A program made the translations under genes and the position numbers. From the NCBI RefSeq assembly GCF_019320115.1, contig NC_089587.1, positions 102,016,166-102,080,165 on the forward strand: a DNA stretch of 64,000 bases, in the 5' to 3' direction. Below, in pieces: positions 11,084 through 22,909 of this stretch. This DNA comes from Miscanthus floridulus (lineage: Eukaryota; Streptophyta; Magnoliopsida; Poales; Poaceae). Below the pieces are notes generated by a model. That model saw only the letters and a list, made by a program, of their open reading frames with translations. It searched no databases and was not told the origin of the DNA. Position 1 is the first letter of the stretch. Every line of letters begins with the position of its first letter.

Positions 11084-11609
11084 TGGCCTCTACTACACGC
11101 GCCATGAAGAAGGACGGGCACGACTGACCGGGTTCAGTGATGCTGACATGGACAGGGATATCGATACCCGGAAGAGCACCACCGGCATCGTCTTCTTCCT
11201 CGGCGGGAACATCATCACCTGGCAATCGTCGAAGCAAAAGGTTGTCGCTCTATCCTCGTGCGAGGCGGAGTACATAGCAGCAGCAACGGCGGCCTGCCAG
11301 GGAGTGTGGCTCACTCGACTTGTCACTGACATGGCCGGTGTCGAGCCTGGAGCACCGGAGCTTAAGGTGGACAATCAGTCTGCCATAGCTCTCAGTAAGA
11401 ATCCTGTGCATCATGATCGGAGTAAACATATTGACACTAAATTCCACTACATCCGTGAATGCACTGAGGGGAACAGGATTGTCTTGGGACACATCTCGAC
11501 GGAGAAGCAATTGGCAGACATCCTGACCAAGGCGCTGGGACGAGTGTGGTTCTTGGAGCTGCGTGAGCTGATCGGCGTCACTGCGATCGGTGGAGAAGGC
11601 ATGAACTAG
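11084..11609 (+). pseudogene. Ty1/copia RNase H, truncated by the gypsy insertion
   Basis: Plus-strand translation from about 11084 shows a copia RNase H: GFSDADMDRDIDTRKSTTGI, SCEAEYIAAATAACQGVWL, LKVDNQSAIALSKNPVHHDR, SKHIDTKFHYIREC and LADILTKAL, ending at a TAG at 11607-11609. The catalytic D, E and D positions (FSDAD, CEAEY, VDNQSA) are present. The upstream RT must lie on the far side of the gypsy element, outside the window. A purine tract (CTAGGGGGAGAAA) and an LTR follow immediately, as expected at the 3' end of a copia element. The last 180 residues are frame-clean, so the insertion may be recent relative to decay. Confidence 0.9.
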
Positions 11610-11618
11610 GGGGAGAAA
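11606..11618 (+). other. Polypurine tract of the truncated copia element
   Basis: CTAGGGGGAGAAA overlaps the pol stop codon and directly precedes a TG dinucleotide that starts the LTR. This is the standard copia arrangement for plus-strand priming. Confidence 0.7.
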
Positions 11619-11932
11619 TGTTATGCAGTCCAGCCATCACCGATCATTTATTCTAGTCTGACTCGGAGTCTGTAAATAGCATTTGCTTTTATTAGTCAGT
11701 AGTTATATTTAGCTTGCGGCAACTGGTGAGTCGTGGGATGGCACGACAAGTAGTGCGCTAGGTGCTGCACGTTCTGTGGAGAATATCTCCCCACTTATGC
11801 ATGTAGTGTTCTTTAAGTACTGCAATCATATATGAAAAACGCTGCCAGTTGACAGCACCAAAAACCCGACTGTGTTTTCTGAGTGCGTCTTCCAAGGATC
11901 GCCGGCTGCTTCTCACCGGCGGTTCTCCAACA
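11619..11932 (+). repeat. Probable 3' LTR of the truncated copia element
   Basis: It begins TGTTATGCAGTCC after the purine tract. It contains CTCACCGGCGGTTCTCC near the end and a possible CCAACA terminus at 11932. The right edge is a guess because no partner LTR is in the window; it could extend to about 12000. Confidence 0.5.
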
Positions 11933-13562
11933 GTATCAAGTTGCATGCAAGACTTTGACATTGCATCATATTTAGTTTGTTTTGTTGTATGACTGCTTCG
12001 CAATATATATATATCACGGTTTGGTCTTTAGACGAATTTTTATTTCAGAAGTACACAGCTGGAGCAAATAAAGAAAAAGAGAAGAATAAAGAAAATTGTA
12101 GTCCTCATCATTGTAGTAAACGCCATAGTCACTGCTTTGTTCACTGTCTAGAAACAACGAGATATAGTCTCAATGGCCGGTTATGCTCTAACTTGGTGGT
12201 TCTTCAAAGTTATTTGGTTTTGCAGCTTTGTCTGGCCATCCTTGGCAAAGGAGAAATAAAATACTTAATTAAGCTCTTTGCCGTTTTTCTTTGTGTTTTT
12301 GTACTCTGCTTTCTCCTTAAAAAACGTGATTAATACATTATCTTAAAAATCTAATGTGTTGGAGCATTTGGAACAACAGTAACAACTTCATCTTCAAGCA
12401 GCAGCCACCCACTGTTCAATGTTGCCAAACAGTTTTTATTCATGAATTTGCACACCATTAGATGATCCGTTTTCTTCATTTGGTTTTTCACTCCGTCGTG
12501 CCTAATCCCTTGCCCATAATTTATACATATTCAGTACGCGCTTGACCCCTCCTGTTTCGTTACCCAAAAAAAAATTAACGACATGTGAACTCTGAATGGA
12601 AATGAAACGAAAATCTCTATGGCGTGTCAGCTCAAAGGCTCAAAGCTGATACAGGAAGTCATAGGGCCTCTGCATTGATCATCCTAACGGCATGCGCAAG
12701 GGCCACTAGTGATGCATATGACAAATTACATTGCAAGAATGGGAAACAACTGGTATGCTGATATGATTGTGTTAATGAATACTAATACCTACACTTCGAT
12801 CCATGAATCAGTAGTGTAGGAAATGAAAGCCGCTCAAACAGAGATGTGCTGCAGTTTAGCACCTCTGATATAGATACGTTGCACCTGTACCTCGCAACTC
12901 TACCGACCTGCATAAGAAAAATTGGGAAGTTTCAGAAACAAAAAATAGTTCCGGCTCCTCTACTATTCATTATAAAACAGTTATTCTAAAGTATTTGGTA
13001 TGGCTCCTCTGTAAAAGCTGTGGTCAGAGCCGAAGCGGTGCCAAACGGACCCTCAATTACTACGTCCAACCTCAGGTCCATCGAGTTCATGAGGTCAAGA
13101 TGGCCTGGAACAGATTTACCCAAGGTGCAGGATGATTCGTGGATAGGTTGTCTTGAAACTTAATGTAATCCCTTCAGCCACAAATTACCTTTTACCTATT
13201 GTGTTTGAATCCTTGGTAGTGATACGAGTATATTTATCTTGCAAATTAGTTTCATAAAAAGTAAAAATATTTGCTATATTCTATACATATAGTATAACAA
13301 AAATTAGTAGTCATCAAAACCTAAAAGACTGACTTTAGACTCCCCAAAACGTTCCCTAACAATGACCAGCAGGACAACTGATTGGATTAGGGAAGCTGAT
13401 TTTACTTCGCACTCGGTTTGGACAATGTTGATCTTGAATGGATGAATTTGCCATAGAACTTTTGAACAACCTTGAACACTGCAGAGAGGTATATGTACTT
13501 CCCAATTTACCCAAGACGGTTCACATTTTTTTATGCAGTTAATTCAGGTCATATGACAACTG
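11933..13562. other. AT-rich intergenic DNA, no gene seen
   Basis: Short open frames here (for example 11977-12333) have no recognisable domain, codon bias or splice structure. I see no RNA gene. The segment ends at a Stowaway-like MITE. Confidence 0.5.
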
Positions 13563-13819
13563 CTCCCTTTATCCTAAAATATAAGACGTTCTTGTTTCCC
13601 AAGAAATCAACTTTTTTTTAACTTTGACCAATTACATATAAAAGAATATTAGTATTTATAATACGTTATTAGTATCATTATATAGATCCTACATATACTT
13701 TCATAATAAACTTATTTGGAGATATAAATGTTGCACGCATTTTCTACAAATCTAGTCAAAGTCGAGAAAGTTTGACCTACACGTATCCCATAACATCTTC
13801 TTTTCTAGGACGGAGGGAG
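13563..13819. mobile_element. Stowaway-like MITE (Tc1/mariner type)
   Basis: The left end reads CTCCCTTTATCCTAAAATAT and the right end reads CTAGGACGGAGGGAG followed by TA, matching the grass Stowaway terminal form (CTCCCTCCGTCC...). The AT-rich interior has no coding capacity. The right TA target base pair is visible and the left one is degenerate. Confidence 0.85.
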
Positions 13820-13859
13820 TATAGCTTATATAGGCAATACGTATACACAAGGTTCATTA

Positions 13860-14455
13860 ACAGATTACTTTACGCTAATACTCCTCAGCGGGCGTCCAAC
13901 CCAACCCGTGGCCCCGGACGACTGGCCTGCTCCCACCTTCAGTTCGTCCGCACCATTCTTTAATTAGCGACGTGGCTCCTTCTCATCCACATGACGGACA
14001 CGCGGAGGCGCTCCACTTCTGCCTAGCCACGCGACGCACGCACTCGGTCCCGCTGCTCCTTGACGCTGCGCCACTAGCGCCGGCGCCGGCGCCGACGCCG
14101 ACGCGGGATGCTCCAACTCGGCGAACGCGTCGAGCTCATGGCACGTGTGCCGTGGTAGTCACCAGGCGCTGCATCTTGCGCGCCTTTCAGTCCATCTTAG
14201 GTAGTGTAGCGTAGCCCGTGCGGGTCGCCGGCGCCGGAGGAGGAGCCTTGCTTGACGAGCACGGCGAAGAGGGCGTCGAAGAGGCGGAGCAACAGGTCGG
14301 TGCAGCAGACAGACAGGCGGGCGACGATGCGGGAGCAGGTGGAGCTCGACAAAATCATCTCGCAGCCCTGCGCCGCGTCGTGCACCGGCCGACCAAGCCC
14401 CGCCTAAGGCCGCGACCCAGCTCCCACCGCAGTTCCCCACCAGGTAGGCCGTGAC
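13860..14455. other. GC-rich segment, possible gene fragment, unassigned
   Basis: Composition jumps from AT-rich to about two-thirds GC, and both strands stay open in several frames, as GC-rich DNA does. The minus-strand frame 14197-14385 (Cys-rich start, LLLRLFDALFAVLV) is the most protein-like, but I recognise no domain and no flanking splice sites. It may be a captured exon or a CpG-rich remnant. Confidence 0.25.
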
Positions 14456-14461
14456 AACCGA

Positions 14462-14850
14462 CGACGTCGTGTTTCAAATGTTTCAGGCGTTTCAGACTTA
14501 TGTTACAAGCATTTCATTCGAATGTTACAAAAATCGATTTGGGATATTGCATATGTTGCAATTACAATATACGCATGTTGCAAGCATATATTTCGAGTGT
14601 TTCTGTTGTCTCAAAAGTATGTTTCAAGTGTTTCATCATGATGTTGCATAAGTGTATTTGGATGTTACATAACATGCATGTTTCAAACACATGATCCCAG
14701 TATTTTAGGTGTTTCATACGTATGTTGTAATTGTTTTATTTGGATGTTGCATATGTCGCTATGGCTATACATGCATGTTTCAAGTGTTTCATCTGTTTTC
14801 AGTCGCATATTGCAAGTGTTTCTACTGTATGTTTCAAAATTAGATCTAGG
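14462..14850. repeat. Degenerate short-period repeat (GTTTCA / TGTTGCA motifs)
   Basis: Phrases such as CATGTTTCAAGTGTTTCAT and GATGTTGCATATGT recur irregularly about every 25-35 bp. The resulting frames are rich in Met-Phe-Cys-His and look like translated repeat. Similar tracts are common in grass intergenic DNA and can belong to larger DNA transposons; I cannot assign a family. Confidence 0.6.
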
Positions 14851-14919
14851 GGAGCACATGTAGCAATGGCCTCGGTGGTTGGTGGACAACGGCCTGCCAT
14901 AGCCTCCTGCTACTCGTCA

Positions 14920-15076
14920 TGTTCGCTTGGCTTATAAGTCATACTTTTTCGCCTGCTACTCGTCATGTTCGCTTGGCTTATAAGCCGTACTTTTTCAGCC
15001 AACGAACAATATTTTTCTCTCACAATAAATCAGCCAATAGTACTTTTAGCCATGACTTATCAGCCAGCAAACAGGG
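14920..15076. mobile_element. Short MITE of the TGTTCGCTTGGC type with an internal 44-bp duplication
   Basis: The left end is TGTTCGCTTGGCTTATAAGTC and the right end is GACTTATCAGCCAGCAAACAGG, which are imperfect inverted repeats. The left terminus plus its flank is repeated in tandem (14911 and about 14955 onward). hAT-like origin is likely but no clean TSD was found. Confidence 0.65.
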
Positions 15077-15390
15077 CAACTATTGCTGGGACGCTTCGCT
15101 TGTGCTTTCGTAATCACTTCGCGCAAAACGGTTAACTGAAGGTTACTATGCGTCCTTGGTCTGACTATTTAAGCCGGTTCGGTTGTCCCTTGGTTCCCCG
15201 TATGGTACTAAACCTAGGGCAAACAGTGCTCCACGTGGCACAGCAGCCCGTATGTACAGCATTTGAGCAACAGTACCCCCAATTGTGGCCGAGCCCAACT
15301 CGGTGCTACAGTGCCCGCTACAGCGTGGCCCAGCACTATTCAATTCGGTCCATGAGCTGGGTCTCACATCCACCCGCTCTCAATGGCATC

Positions 15391-15504
15391 CTGTTCGTTT
15401 GCTCGTATACGATCGTAGATTATAAGCTGGAACATTATTTTTCTCTCACACCAAATCAGCCAGCAGTAAATAATCCACGATCGTTTACGACGAAACGAAC
15501 AAGC
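15391..15504. mobile_element. Short MITE of the TGTTCG type
   Basis: CTGTTCGTTTGCTCGTATAC at the left and GACGAAACGAACAAGCTG at the right are imperfect inverted repeats. The interior has TTATTTTTCTCTCACACCAAATCAGCC, shared with the copy at 14920-15076, so both are members of one superfamily of about 110-bp elements. Confidence 0.6.
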
Positions 15505-16485
15505 TGTTCGACATCCTCGTCGAGCTACCGAACCAGCTTAAATAGCCTGGCCAAGGACGCGTAGTAACCTTCGGTTAATCATTTTACACGAAGTGAGGAC
15601 GAAATTGCAAGCAGGTTGCTACGTAGGTGGGGTCCACCCCTCGACAGAGTGGGCTTGTGCCGTGTGGCAGGCCTGTGGTGTTACCGGCGCCGCCCATGGG
15701 TCACCGTGCGGGCGCCTAAGGCCGGCAGACGCCTCTCGGCGCGCATCTGCAGGTGGGGTGAGGCGGGCGCACGAGGGCGCGCTCCTGTCTGTTATGGTCC
15801 GGTGGGGTAACGGTCCTCCTGTTACGCGAGCGCGACAGGCTCGGGCGAGCATGCGTTCTACGCTAAGCACGCGCTGGGCAACTATAATACTCTCGTGAGC
15901 GGCGGGGGCGACACGGACGTCCGGACGCTAGACGGTCCCATTATTTTACCATTTATTTACATTTGGCAATGTCGTGATGTGAGAAAAAACAAACACGCAG
16001 ACGCAGGAGAATCGTACCAGAAGGCTGAAAGACAAATCAGAAGCGCCAATATCCTCACCTCAGCTATGGTCAAGCGACAGGGTGATCAAATTGCAAACCT
16101 GTTTGTCCTCCATTTTGGATCATAGTATAACAAGACCAAGATCAGGAACTGTGCTCGCTATATGATGAACCAACCAACCTGATGATTTCCGTCCGCTGGG
16201 CTATTACCGCAAGAGCATTTCGTTTTCGTCGAACATCAGTAAGGCGTCGAGCGGAACAAGCGGTGGCGGCGGCAGCGTTGAGCGCGGGAGGAATGTCCCC
16301 GATCCCGGCCACCGAGGCTGGAGCCGCAGCGGCGCCACCGCCACCAAGGTGAGTTACGGGCTTATGGCGAGGGTCACTCGGAGGCGGTCGGGCTCAGGCG
16401 GGCGATGGGTGATCGGGCCGGTTGACGTATATCAACGAAACAGGCCTGAGCCTGCCCGCGCTCACCAAGTCATGAGCCCTAAGCT
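15505..16485. other. Mixed GC-rich intergenic DNA with one candidate orphan exon
   Basis: Frames here lack known domains. At 16292-16350 an ATG in fair context opens MSPIPATEAGAAAAPPPP and runs into a good donor (AAG|GTGAGT). It looks like the first exon of a GC-rich grass gene with no second exon in sight, either a transposon-captured fragment or chance. Confidence 0.25.
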
Positions 16486-16529
16486 TCCATGGACCAACAG
16501 GTCACAACGAGACCTAGCAGGAAACAGCT

Positions 16530-17345
16530 CACCTTACTTCCTTCAACTTTTACAAAAGTCTATTTTTCCTTTCCGAACTCTAAAATTAGATAAATTACCT
16601 TTCTGAACTTTTAAAACCGTTCATTTTACCTCCCTGGCTGGTTATAAGTGGTTTTCAAAGGCGGTTTTGTCTTTATCTTTTTTTTTATTTTGGCTGAATT
16701 TTTAAAAAATCATAGTAAATCACAAAAAAATCATAAAATAAAAAATCAAATTTTGTTGGACTTCACATGAGTAGATCTACACAGCAAACATATAATATGG
16801 TATGTTTCAGTACAAATTTTTTGTTGTAGTTTTAGATCTATGCTTTTCTGTAATTAATTCATAGCTGCAGTTTCTATGGTCCAATTGTGGTAAAATTTTT
16901 ATGGTGGACTATCTATAACTAAGTTATATATGATCCAATGAGTATGAAATTTTTACTGTAGTTCAAGCATACAATAATTAGCCTGCAATAAAAATTTCAC
17001 CACAATTAAATCATAGAAACAACAACTATGAATTAATTATAAAAAAACATATATCTAAAGCTACAGCAAAAAAATTATACTAAAGCATACCAATTATATG
17101 TTCACTGTGTAGTCTAACAAAATTAGATTTTTTTTATTTTATGATTTTTATGTGATTTACTGTGATTTTTCAAAGAATCAACCAAAATAAATAAAAAAGA
17201 AAAAGACAAAACCGCCTTTAAAAACCGCTTATAACCGGTCAGGGATGTAAAACAAACGGTTTTAAAAGTTCAGGGAGATGGTTTACCCAGTTTTTGAGTT
17301 CAGAGAGGAAAAACAGACTTTCGCAAAAATTGAGGAAGATAATAT
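16530..17345. mobile_element. Foldback (long inverted-repeat) MITE, ~0.8 kb
   Basis: The left 150 bp (TTCCTTTCCGAACTC ... AACTTTTAAAACCGTTCATTT ... GGTTATAAGTGG ... GGCGGTTTTGTC) reappears inverted at 17190-17345 (GACAAAACCGCC ... CGCTTATAACCGG ... CGGTTTTAAAAGTTC). The inner parts also pair (for example TTTTATGATTTTTATGTG with its counterpart), so the whole unit could fold into a hairpin of several hundred bp. It has no coding capacity. It is flanked by a 30-bp direct repeat (16486-16515 and 17406-17435). The family, Mutator-like or other, is undetermined. Confidence 0.85.
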
Positions 17346-17435
17346 GGACTTTTTCCGGCTTAAAAACTCCGCAACAGATAACTATCAGGTGGTGGTCACA
17401 GATAATCCATGGCCCAATAGGTCACAACGAGGCCT

Positions 17436-18988
17436 TATTTCTTAGTAATAAGTAGTACAAGGTGGTAAGGACAACCGCAACCCTGCCGGCCTGCAAGGTA
17501 GATGGGTAATTTTTGGGCCAATTTATCGCTCCCTGAACTTAACTAATGAATTAATGATGAAGCCCGCTAATTATCACTAGAATGACATGATTTCTTTCTA
17601 GTGTACAAATTTCGTTTCCCTTACAAGTTATAAAATTGTGTTCCCCTTACATTTTTTTTCTTATCTGAATTCAATAAATTTTCAAGGTGCATATTAGCAA
17701 AAATTGTTACTCTGTTAGACCATTATATTTTTTTTTAAAAAAAAAGAAAAAACTGATACATGAACGGTTTTGGGCCAATTTCTGCACTGGATGTCTTTTA
17801 GCCCATGACTTTTGTACGGCCATGTTGTGTTCGTTCCAAATTGTAGCACGCTACTCACCACCGTGATTACGTCATTTGTTCTATAAAAATGCGTTATTTG
17901 TCCATGGTGTATAATGTTTTGCACCTGTAGAAAGTTTATTTCAGTCAAACAATCCATTATCTTTAGTATAGTAGTGCTAAAAACGCCATCATGTCTGCCT
18001 AGAGGGTCTCAGAAACTAGGTCAATAAAAATAAAAGAAAATGTACAATTAGTTTTAATGATAATCTAATGGTCTATATTTAAGCATAGAGTATATAACAT
18101 ATATGATTAACATAACCAAATCTAGAATTAAAGATAAAGAAATTTAGTGATTTCATTACCATACTAATTGAGAACAACAACACGTAGATAAAGATCCCAC
18201 ATCAAGTACAGTCAATAAATAGCTGAATGTGTATTAGTAACAATAAAAATAATATATATATATATATATTTATGTTTGATAGGTAATAAAATATCTTAAT
18301 TGAGAATCGATGTACATAATTAATCTAATTAAGAGCAAAAAATGGAGACACAATTAAGGACAAACTTATTTCAAATTTGACATGGATTTGGAAGCAAAAT
18401 AACTAAACAAAGAGTCCATAAAAATATAAATTATAAATAGCTAAATCTAGAATAAAAGTTAAGGTAAAATAATATTATGATATTTGCTTGTATTGAAGAT
18501 TAAAACATCTAAAATATAGTAATTAATATCTATATAAAATTTAGAATTTAAAATAAGGAAAAGTAGTATTTAACATGATATATCTTAATTTCTTGCTTTT
18601 GAATGCCTCTCGGTCGATCATGACATGTTAATAAACAACAAAATATGCATTATTTGGTTCCATTGATCATTAAATGATTTAGATAATCAGAGAGTACATG
18701 CCAAATATATTGTTGTAGAGAATTCGGAATTAAAAGTATTAAAAAGCAGTAACATTTTATCCATATGAATTGAGAAGAAAAATGCATAAATAAAAAGCTC
18801 AGGTCAATTAAACTAACAAGTAGCTAAATTTAGAAAAAAATAATAAAAATAATTCAAAATTTCATTTACACCGGAAAGAAAAATATCCACAAAAGAACAC
18901 ATGCAAATTTTTGGTTTTGACGTTCACCCTTAGACCTTTAGGGACCCAGAGATCAAGGCTAAAATGGAAACTTAACAAAATATAAAAT
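17436..18988. other. AT-rich intergenic DNA, no gene seen
   Basis: There are only short shadow frames. It contains an (AT)n microsatellite at about 18251-18270. There is no splice-supported coding sequence or RNA gene. Confidence 0.55.
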
Positions 18989-19102
18989 GAGGAAACAACT
19001 TCATAGTAAGGTAGAAAATAAAGTGCTAGATTTTTCCTCCCTTTTGAGGAAACAACTTCATAGTAAAGTGAAAAATAAAGTGCTAGATTTTGCATCCCTA
19101 TT
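18989..19102. repeat. Tandem duplication, 57-bp period, two copies
   Basis: GAGGAAACAACTTCATAGTA begins at 18989 and again at 19046. The copies differ at a few bases (TTTTTCCTCCC versus TTTTGCATCCC at the end). Confidence 0.9.
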
Positions 19103-19197
19103 TTACAAATGCGCTGGCCCAACAATCATATTCCTAGCATATTCAGAGGGAATTTGGTCTTTACGTCACAACATGGTCAATATTGACACTCCTCTCA

Positions 19198-19770
19198 GGG
19201 TGCATTTGGTTTGAGGACAAGGATAGATAGGATATGACTATCCATAGATTTCTGGATATGGTTATCTATACTTGCTATTTGGTTGGATGGATGGGACGAG
19301 CCATTTTTTGTTTGGTTGGATGGATATTTGTCGGATGGGATGAAACGGGACATGTCATTTTCCTATTTGATTGGATGGATGAGGATGGATAGGTTGATGA
19401 TGTCATGTGGGGCCCACTTGTCATTTATTTAATTTTAACCAAAATATAATCATGTGAGATTTTGTTTTGCAGATTTAATTGCAACGAATACAACTATGTA
19501 ATCATATCATAAATCAGATAAACGGTTTAGTAGATAAAATCATTTGAAGGTTGTTTGCATTCATTAATTACTGTTTCCACGTTAGCGGCAGCCAAGCCAT
19601 CCAAATTGGATGAGTAAAATCGGTGGATTTTTGTGTCCACTTGCTCTAGCATCTCATGAGAATATTCTCTCTTGTGGATATCCCTGTCCAATTTATCGAT
19701 GCAACCAAACACTGCATATCCATGGATGGTCACATCCCATCCATGGATATCCAGCCAATCAAACGCACCA
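19198..19770. mobile_element. Tourist-like MITE (PIF/Harbinger type)
   Basis: The left terminus is GGGTGCATTTGGTTTGAGG and the right terminus is CAATCAAACGCACCA. The flanking trinucleotide TCA occurs on both sides (19195-19197 and 19771-19773). Subterminal GGATGGATGGGA / CATCCCATCCATGG repeats are as in grass Tourist elements with the GGGTGCGTTTGG end. It has no transposase. Confidence 0.85.
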
Positions 19771-19954
19771 TCAACCGCCACATCTTCCCTAAGTCTAGTA
19801 GTTATTGAGAAGACTTGGCATCCTGTCCGTGCCTTCTAGTTGCTTATAGGCTCCAAAGCTTCGTCTTTGGCTCTTCACCGATTCACTTGGACCTTTGCAC
19901 CCCCAAAGGTTCCTCATTTAGAATCCAACTTTGAGCATTCTAAAAGGTTCATGA

Positions 19955-20440
19955 GCACCTAAGAGGGCGATGATGAATTGGGTGTCTATTTCCAAACCTA
20001 AAACTTAGAGCTCAAATTACCACAAACTACTCTAACATGATGTGCACTTAAGATTTTTCTAGTGTGCTCTTATCTTACCCTCAACCCACAAAAGAGTTTA
20101 ACAGCCTAAAGTGAATCATAACAACTAGCTTGTAGCTAATCTAGGAAGGTAAAGATCACACAAGCAAAGTATGTGCAGAAGCAATAAACATTGTAAGTAA
20201 AGAGCTTGAGTAAGAGAGGGCAAACTCTCGAAAATGCGGTGATATATTCCATGATATCGGTTGCCAAAATGTTGCTTCTCCACACCAAAAATAGAAGGTC
20301 ACCGCCTCCAAGGTCACCAAACCTTCACTCAAAGGTCACGAAGACCATCAAGCGCTCTGAATCGTTGAGTTCTCAAGTTCTAGGGACTAACTCTCACAAG
20401 GATGCAATATACTGTCTATCCTAGCCTTGAATGTGATATA
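19955..20440. repeat. Probable diverged copia LTR fragment
   Basis: The phrase GAGGGCGATGATGAATTGGG resembles the start of the copia LTRs at 20812 and 32676 (GAGGGG..GTGAATTGGGC). It is followed by the same kind of text (CACAAGCAAAG, CTCGAAAATGC, TCACTCAAAGGTC). There are no partner LTR or internal domains nearby, so it is at best a truncated relic of another family. Confidence 0.4.
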
Positions 20441-20811
20441 GCATAGTTACTCCCATATGTATCTCAAGATTTAGAGTGTATATGGCCCCATGAAATGTAT
20501 ATATATAGAATATATGATCATACTAGATCATCTGGGATAGTATGTATGCCAAGTATGCCGGTATATGTAGAGTATGTGGCTATACTTATTTTATATACTA
20601 CTATGATGATAAGAATGTACTAAAAAGTATGGTTTCCTTTAAATTTTTTCACATGGTAAGATTTGGAGTATCTTAAAATGTGTATATATACATACTTAAA
20701 ATAATGAGTGACTATTTAAACTGGTAAATGAGTATGCACCTATTTGTAAGATGATTTATCGATGATGGGAGTAGTTGCACCCATGAGTTGGAAAAAATAG
20801 AATTTTTTTAC

Positions 20812-22404
20812 TAAAAGGATCAAGATGTCCAAGAGGGGGGGTGAATTGGGCTAATTCTAAATTTATTTGTAATAAATAAATCCTATGGTTAGTCCAATTA
20901 ACCCCTTGTGCCTAGAAAGTGTTCCAATTGTTCTACCGCACAAGTGACTTGCAACCTAAGTTCCAATCCTACTCTAGCATGGTAATTCTAAGAATGTAAA
21001 GACATGAATTGAATTGCTCAAAGTAAATGCTCAAAGTAAATAGAGAGGAAGGAACGCGATGATGTTTTGCTGAGGTATCGGAGAGCCACCACTCCCCACT
21101 AGTCCTCGTTGGAGCACCCGCGCAAGGGTGTAGCTCCCCCTTGATCCACGCAAGGATCAAGTGCTCTCTATAGGTTGATTCTTCGACACTCCGTCGCGGT
21201 GAATCACCCACAACCGCTCACAACTTGAGTTGGGTCACCCACCAGCTCCGTCGGGTGATCACCGAACTCCCAATCACCACCAAGCCGTCTAGGTGATGGC
21301 GACACCAAGAGTAACAAGCACAAACTCTCACTTGACCATGACAAGCCTAATGAGAAGGTGGATGCACACTTTGCTACTTTTGATCTTCACTAATGAGGGC
21401 TCTCTTTGGGATTCTTAAATCTCAATCACCTCACTAGGACCTTGCTCTTCTTGGCACTCTCTAAGGTGCTTCTCAGCTGTTGGAATGAGCAAAAGTACCC
21501 CCACACACGAGCGGATGATGTATTTATAACACTGGCTAAAAAATGAACCGTTATATATCTCTGCGGGGTGACCGGACACTCCGGTCATGTTGACCGGATG
21601 CACCGGTCAGTATACCCCCGAGCTCTAGTGGTTATGAGTTGACCAGACATGTTTGGTCATGTTTTCCCCTCACTGGAACCTTACTGATGCCGACCGGACA
21701 CTGGACCTCCAAAGTCCGGTCACTTGCTGAGCAGCGTTCGGTCAGTAACCGAAACCTAATCAGCGTCCAATCAGCATTGATCGAACGCGTCCGATCAGGA
21801 TTCTCCCTCTTTGGGACCTTACAAGAGTCGACCGGACGCTGGCCCTCAGCGTTCGGTACCATGACCTCACAGCGTCCGGTCATTTCCAGACGATTTCACC
21901 TTGGTCAAATGAACTGACCAGACTCTGAGCTAGCATCCAGTCACACCAGAGCCAGTGTCCAGTCAGTATTTGACCCTCCATTCACTTCCAACTCTTAAAC
22001 ATATGTAAATGAAGTTTGCTCCATTGGATCAAAGGGCTATTATGGAGCTACCTAGTGCTAGTTTTAACAAGTGTGCACCACACCTAACTCACTAGACTCA
22101 CCTAGGTCAAGCTATCTATTCATACCCTCCTTAATAGTATGGCCAAAGGAAAAACAAAGTCCTAAACTACTCTAAGTGTCTCTCCAACTCCAATTGACAC
22201 TTAGAACTAGTCCATCCTTAACCTTGTCGTCCATCCTTTGAAAACCAAAACGATTTCCATTGTAGGGGCATGACAACCATGATTGCCCAATCGATCTCCA
22301 TTACCGTGACCTAACTCAATTATTTCTGCAAAACACACGTTAGTCACAGTAATCACATATTATCATTAATCACCGAAACCCAACTAGGGGCCTAGATGCT
22401 TTCA
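20812..22404 (-). repeat. 3' LTR of the Sirevirus-like element
   Basis: It ends ...GATGCTTTCA at 22404; its other terminus reads TAAAAGG at 20812 where the partner has TGAAAGG, so the TG has mutated to TA. It contains a cluster of ACCGGACGC / GCGTCCGGTC motifs (21568-21960). Compared with the other LTR it keeps a 28-bp segment (21121-21155, between CGCAAGG repeats) and lacks about 31 bp near 21645. Confidence 0.92.
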
Positions 22405-22418
22405 ATCTCCCCCTTTTT
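22405..22418 (-). other. Polypurine tract of the Sirevirus-like element
   Basis: The minus strand reads AAAAAGGGGGAGAT directly before the TGAAAG start of the 3' LTR, the expected site of plus-strand DNA priming. Confidence 0.85.
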
Positions 22419-22909
22419 GGTGATTGATGACAATACTACCTCGATTATGTGAAAGAGATGAGGTTTTTAACATGCTTGGATCATATAAGCTTTAGGCAAT
22501 AAGATCAAAAGTGTTAGACAAGCTTATATGACCCAAACCATCATGATGTACTCAAAAGATATGAAATATGCATGAGTACAAGTAATAAAGCTCATTTACA
22601 TCGGAGTAAAGCGCGGAAGCAAAGGCAAATGAGCAAAGCACAAGTGATATGACATATAAAGAATTCAAAGTAGAGAGCACACATGTCATATATCATGATC
22701 ACGTAGATATCACTATCACATAGATATAGTAGTAAACATGAATGCATAATGTATCACACACACAAAAGCATAGTAGTGTATCTCACATATAAAAACTCCA
22801 AATGTAAATAAATAAGCTAATATAATAACTAAGCTCCCCCCTAAATAGTCACTCTCCCTAAGCCTAACATACTCGAACCCTCTCCCCCTTTGGTGCTAAA
22901 CACCAAAAC

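Noticed and set aside
14159..14440. Arg/Pro-rich frames on both strands
   Set aside because: GC-rich shadow frames; no homology recognised.
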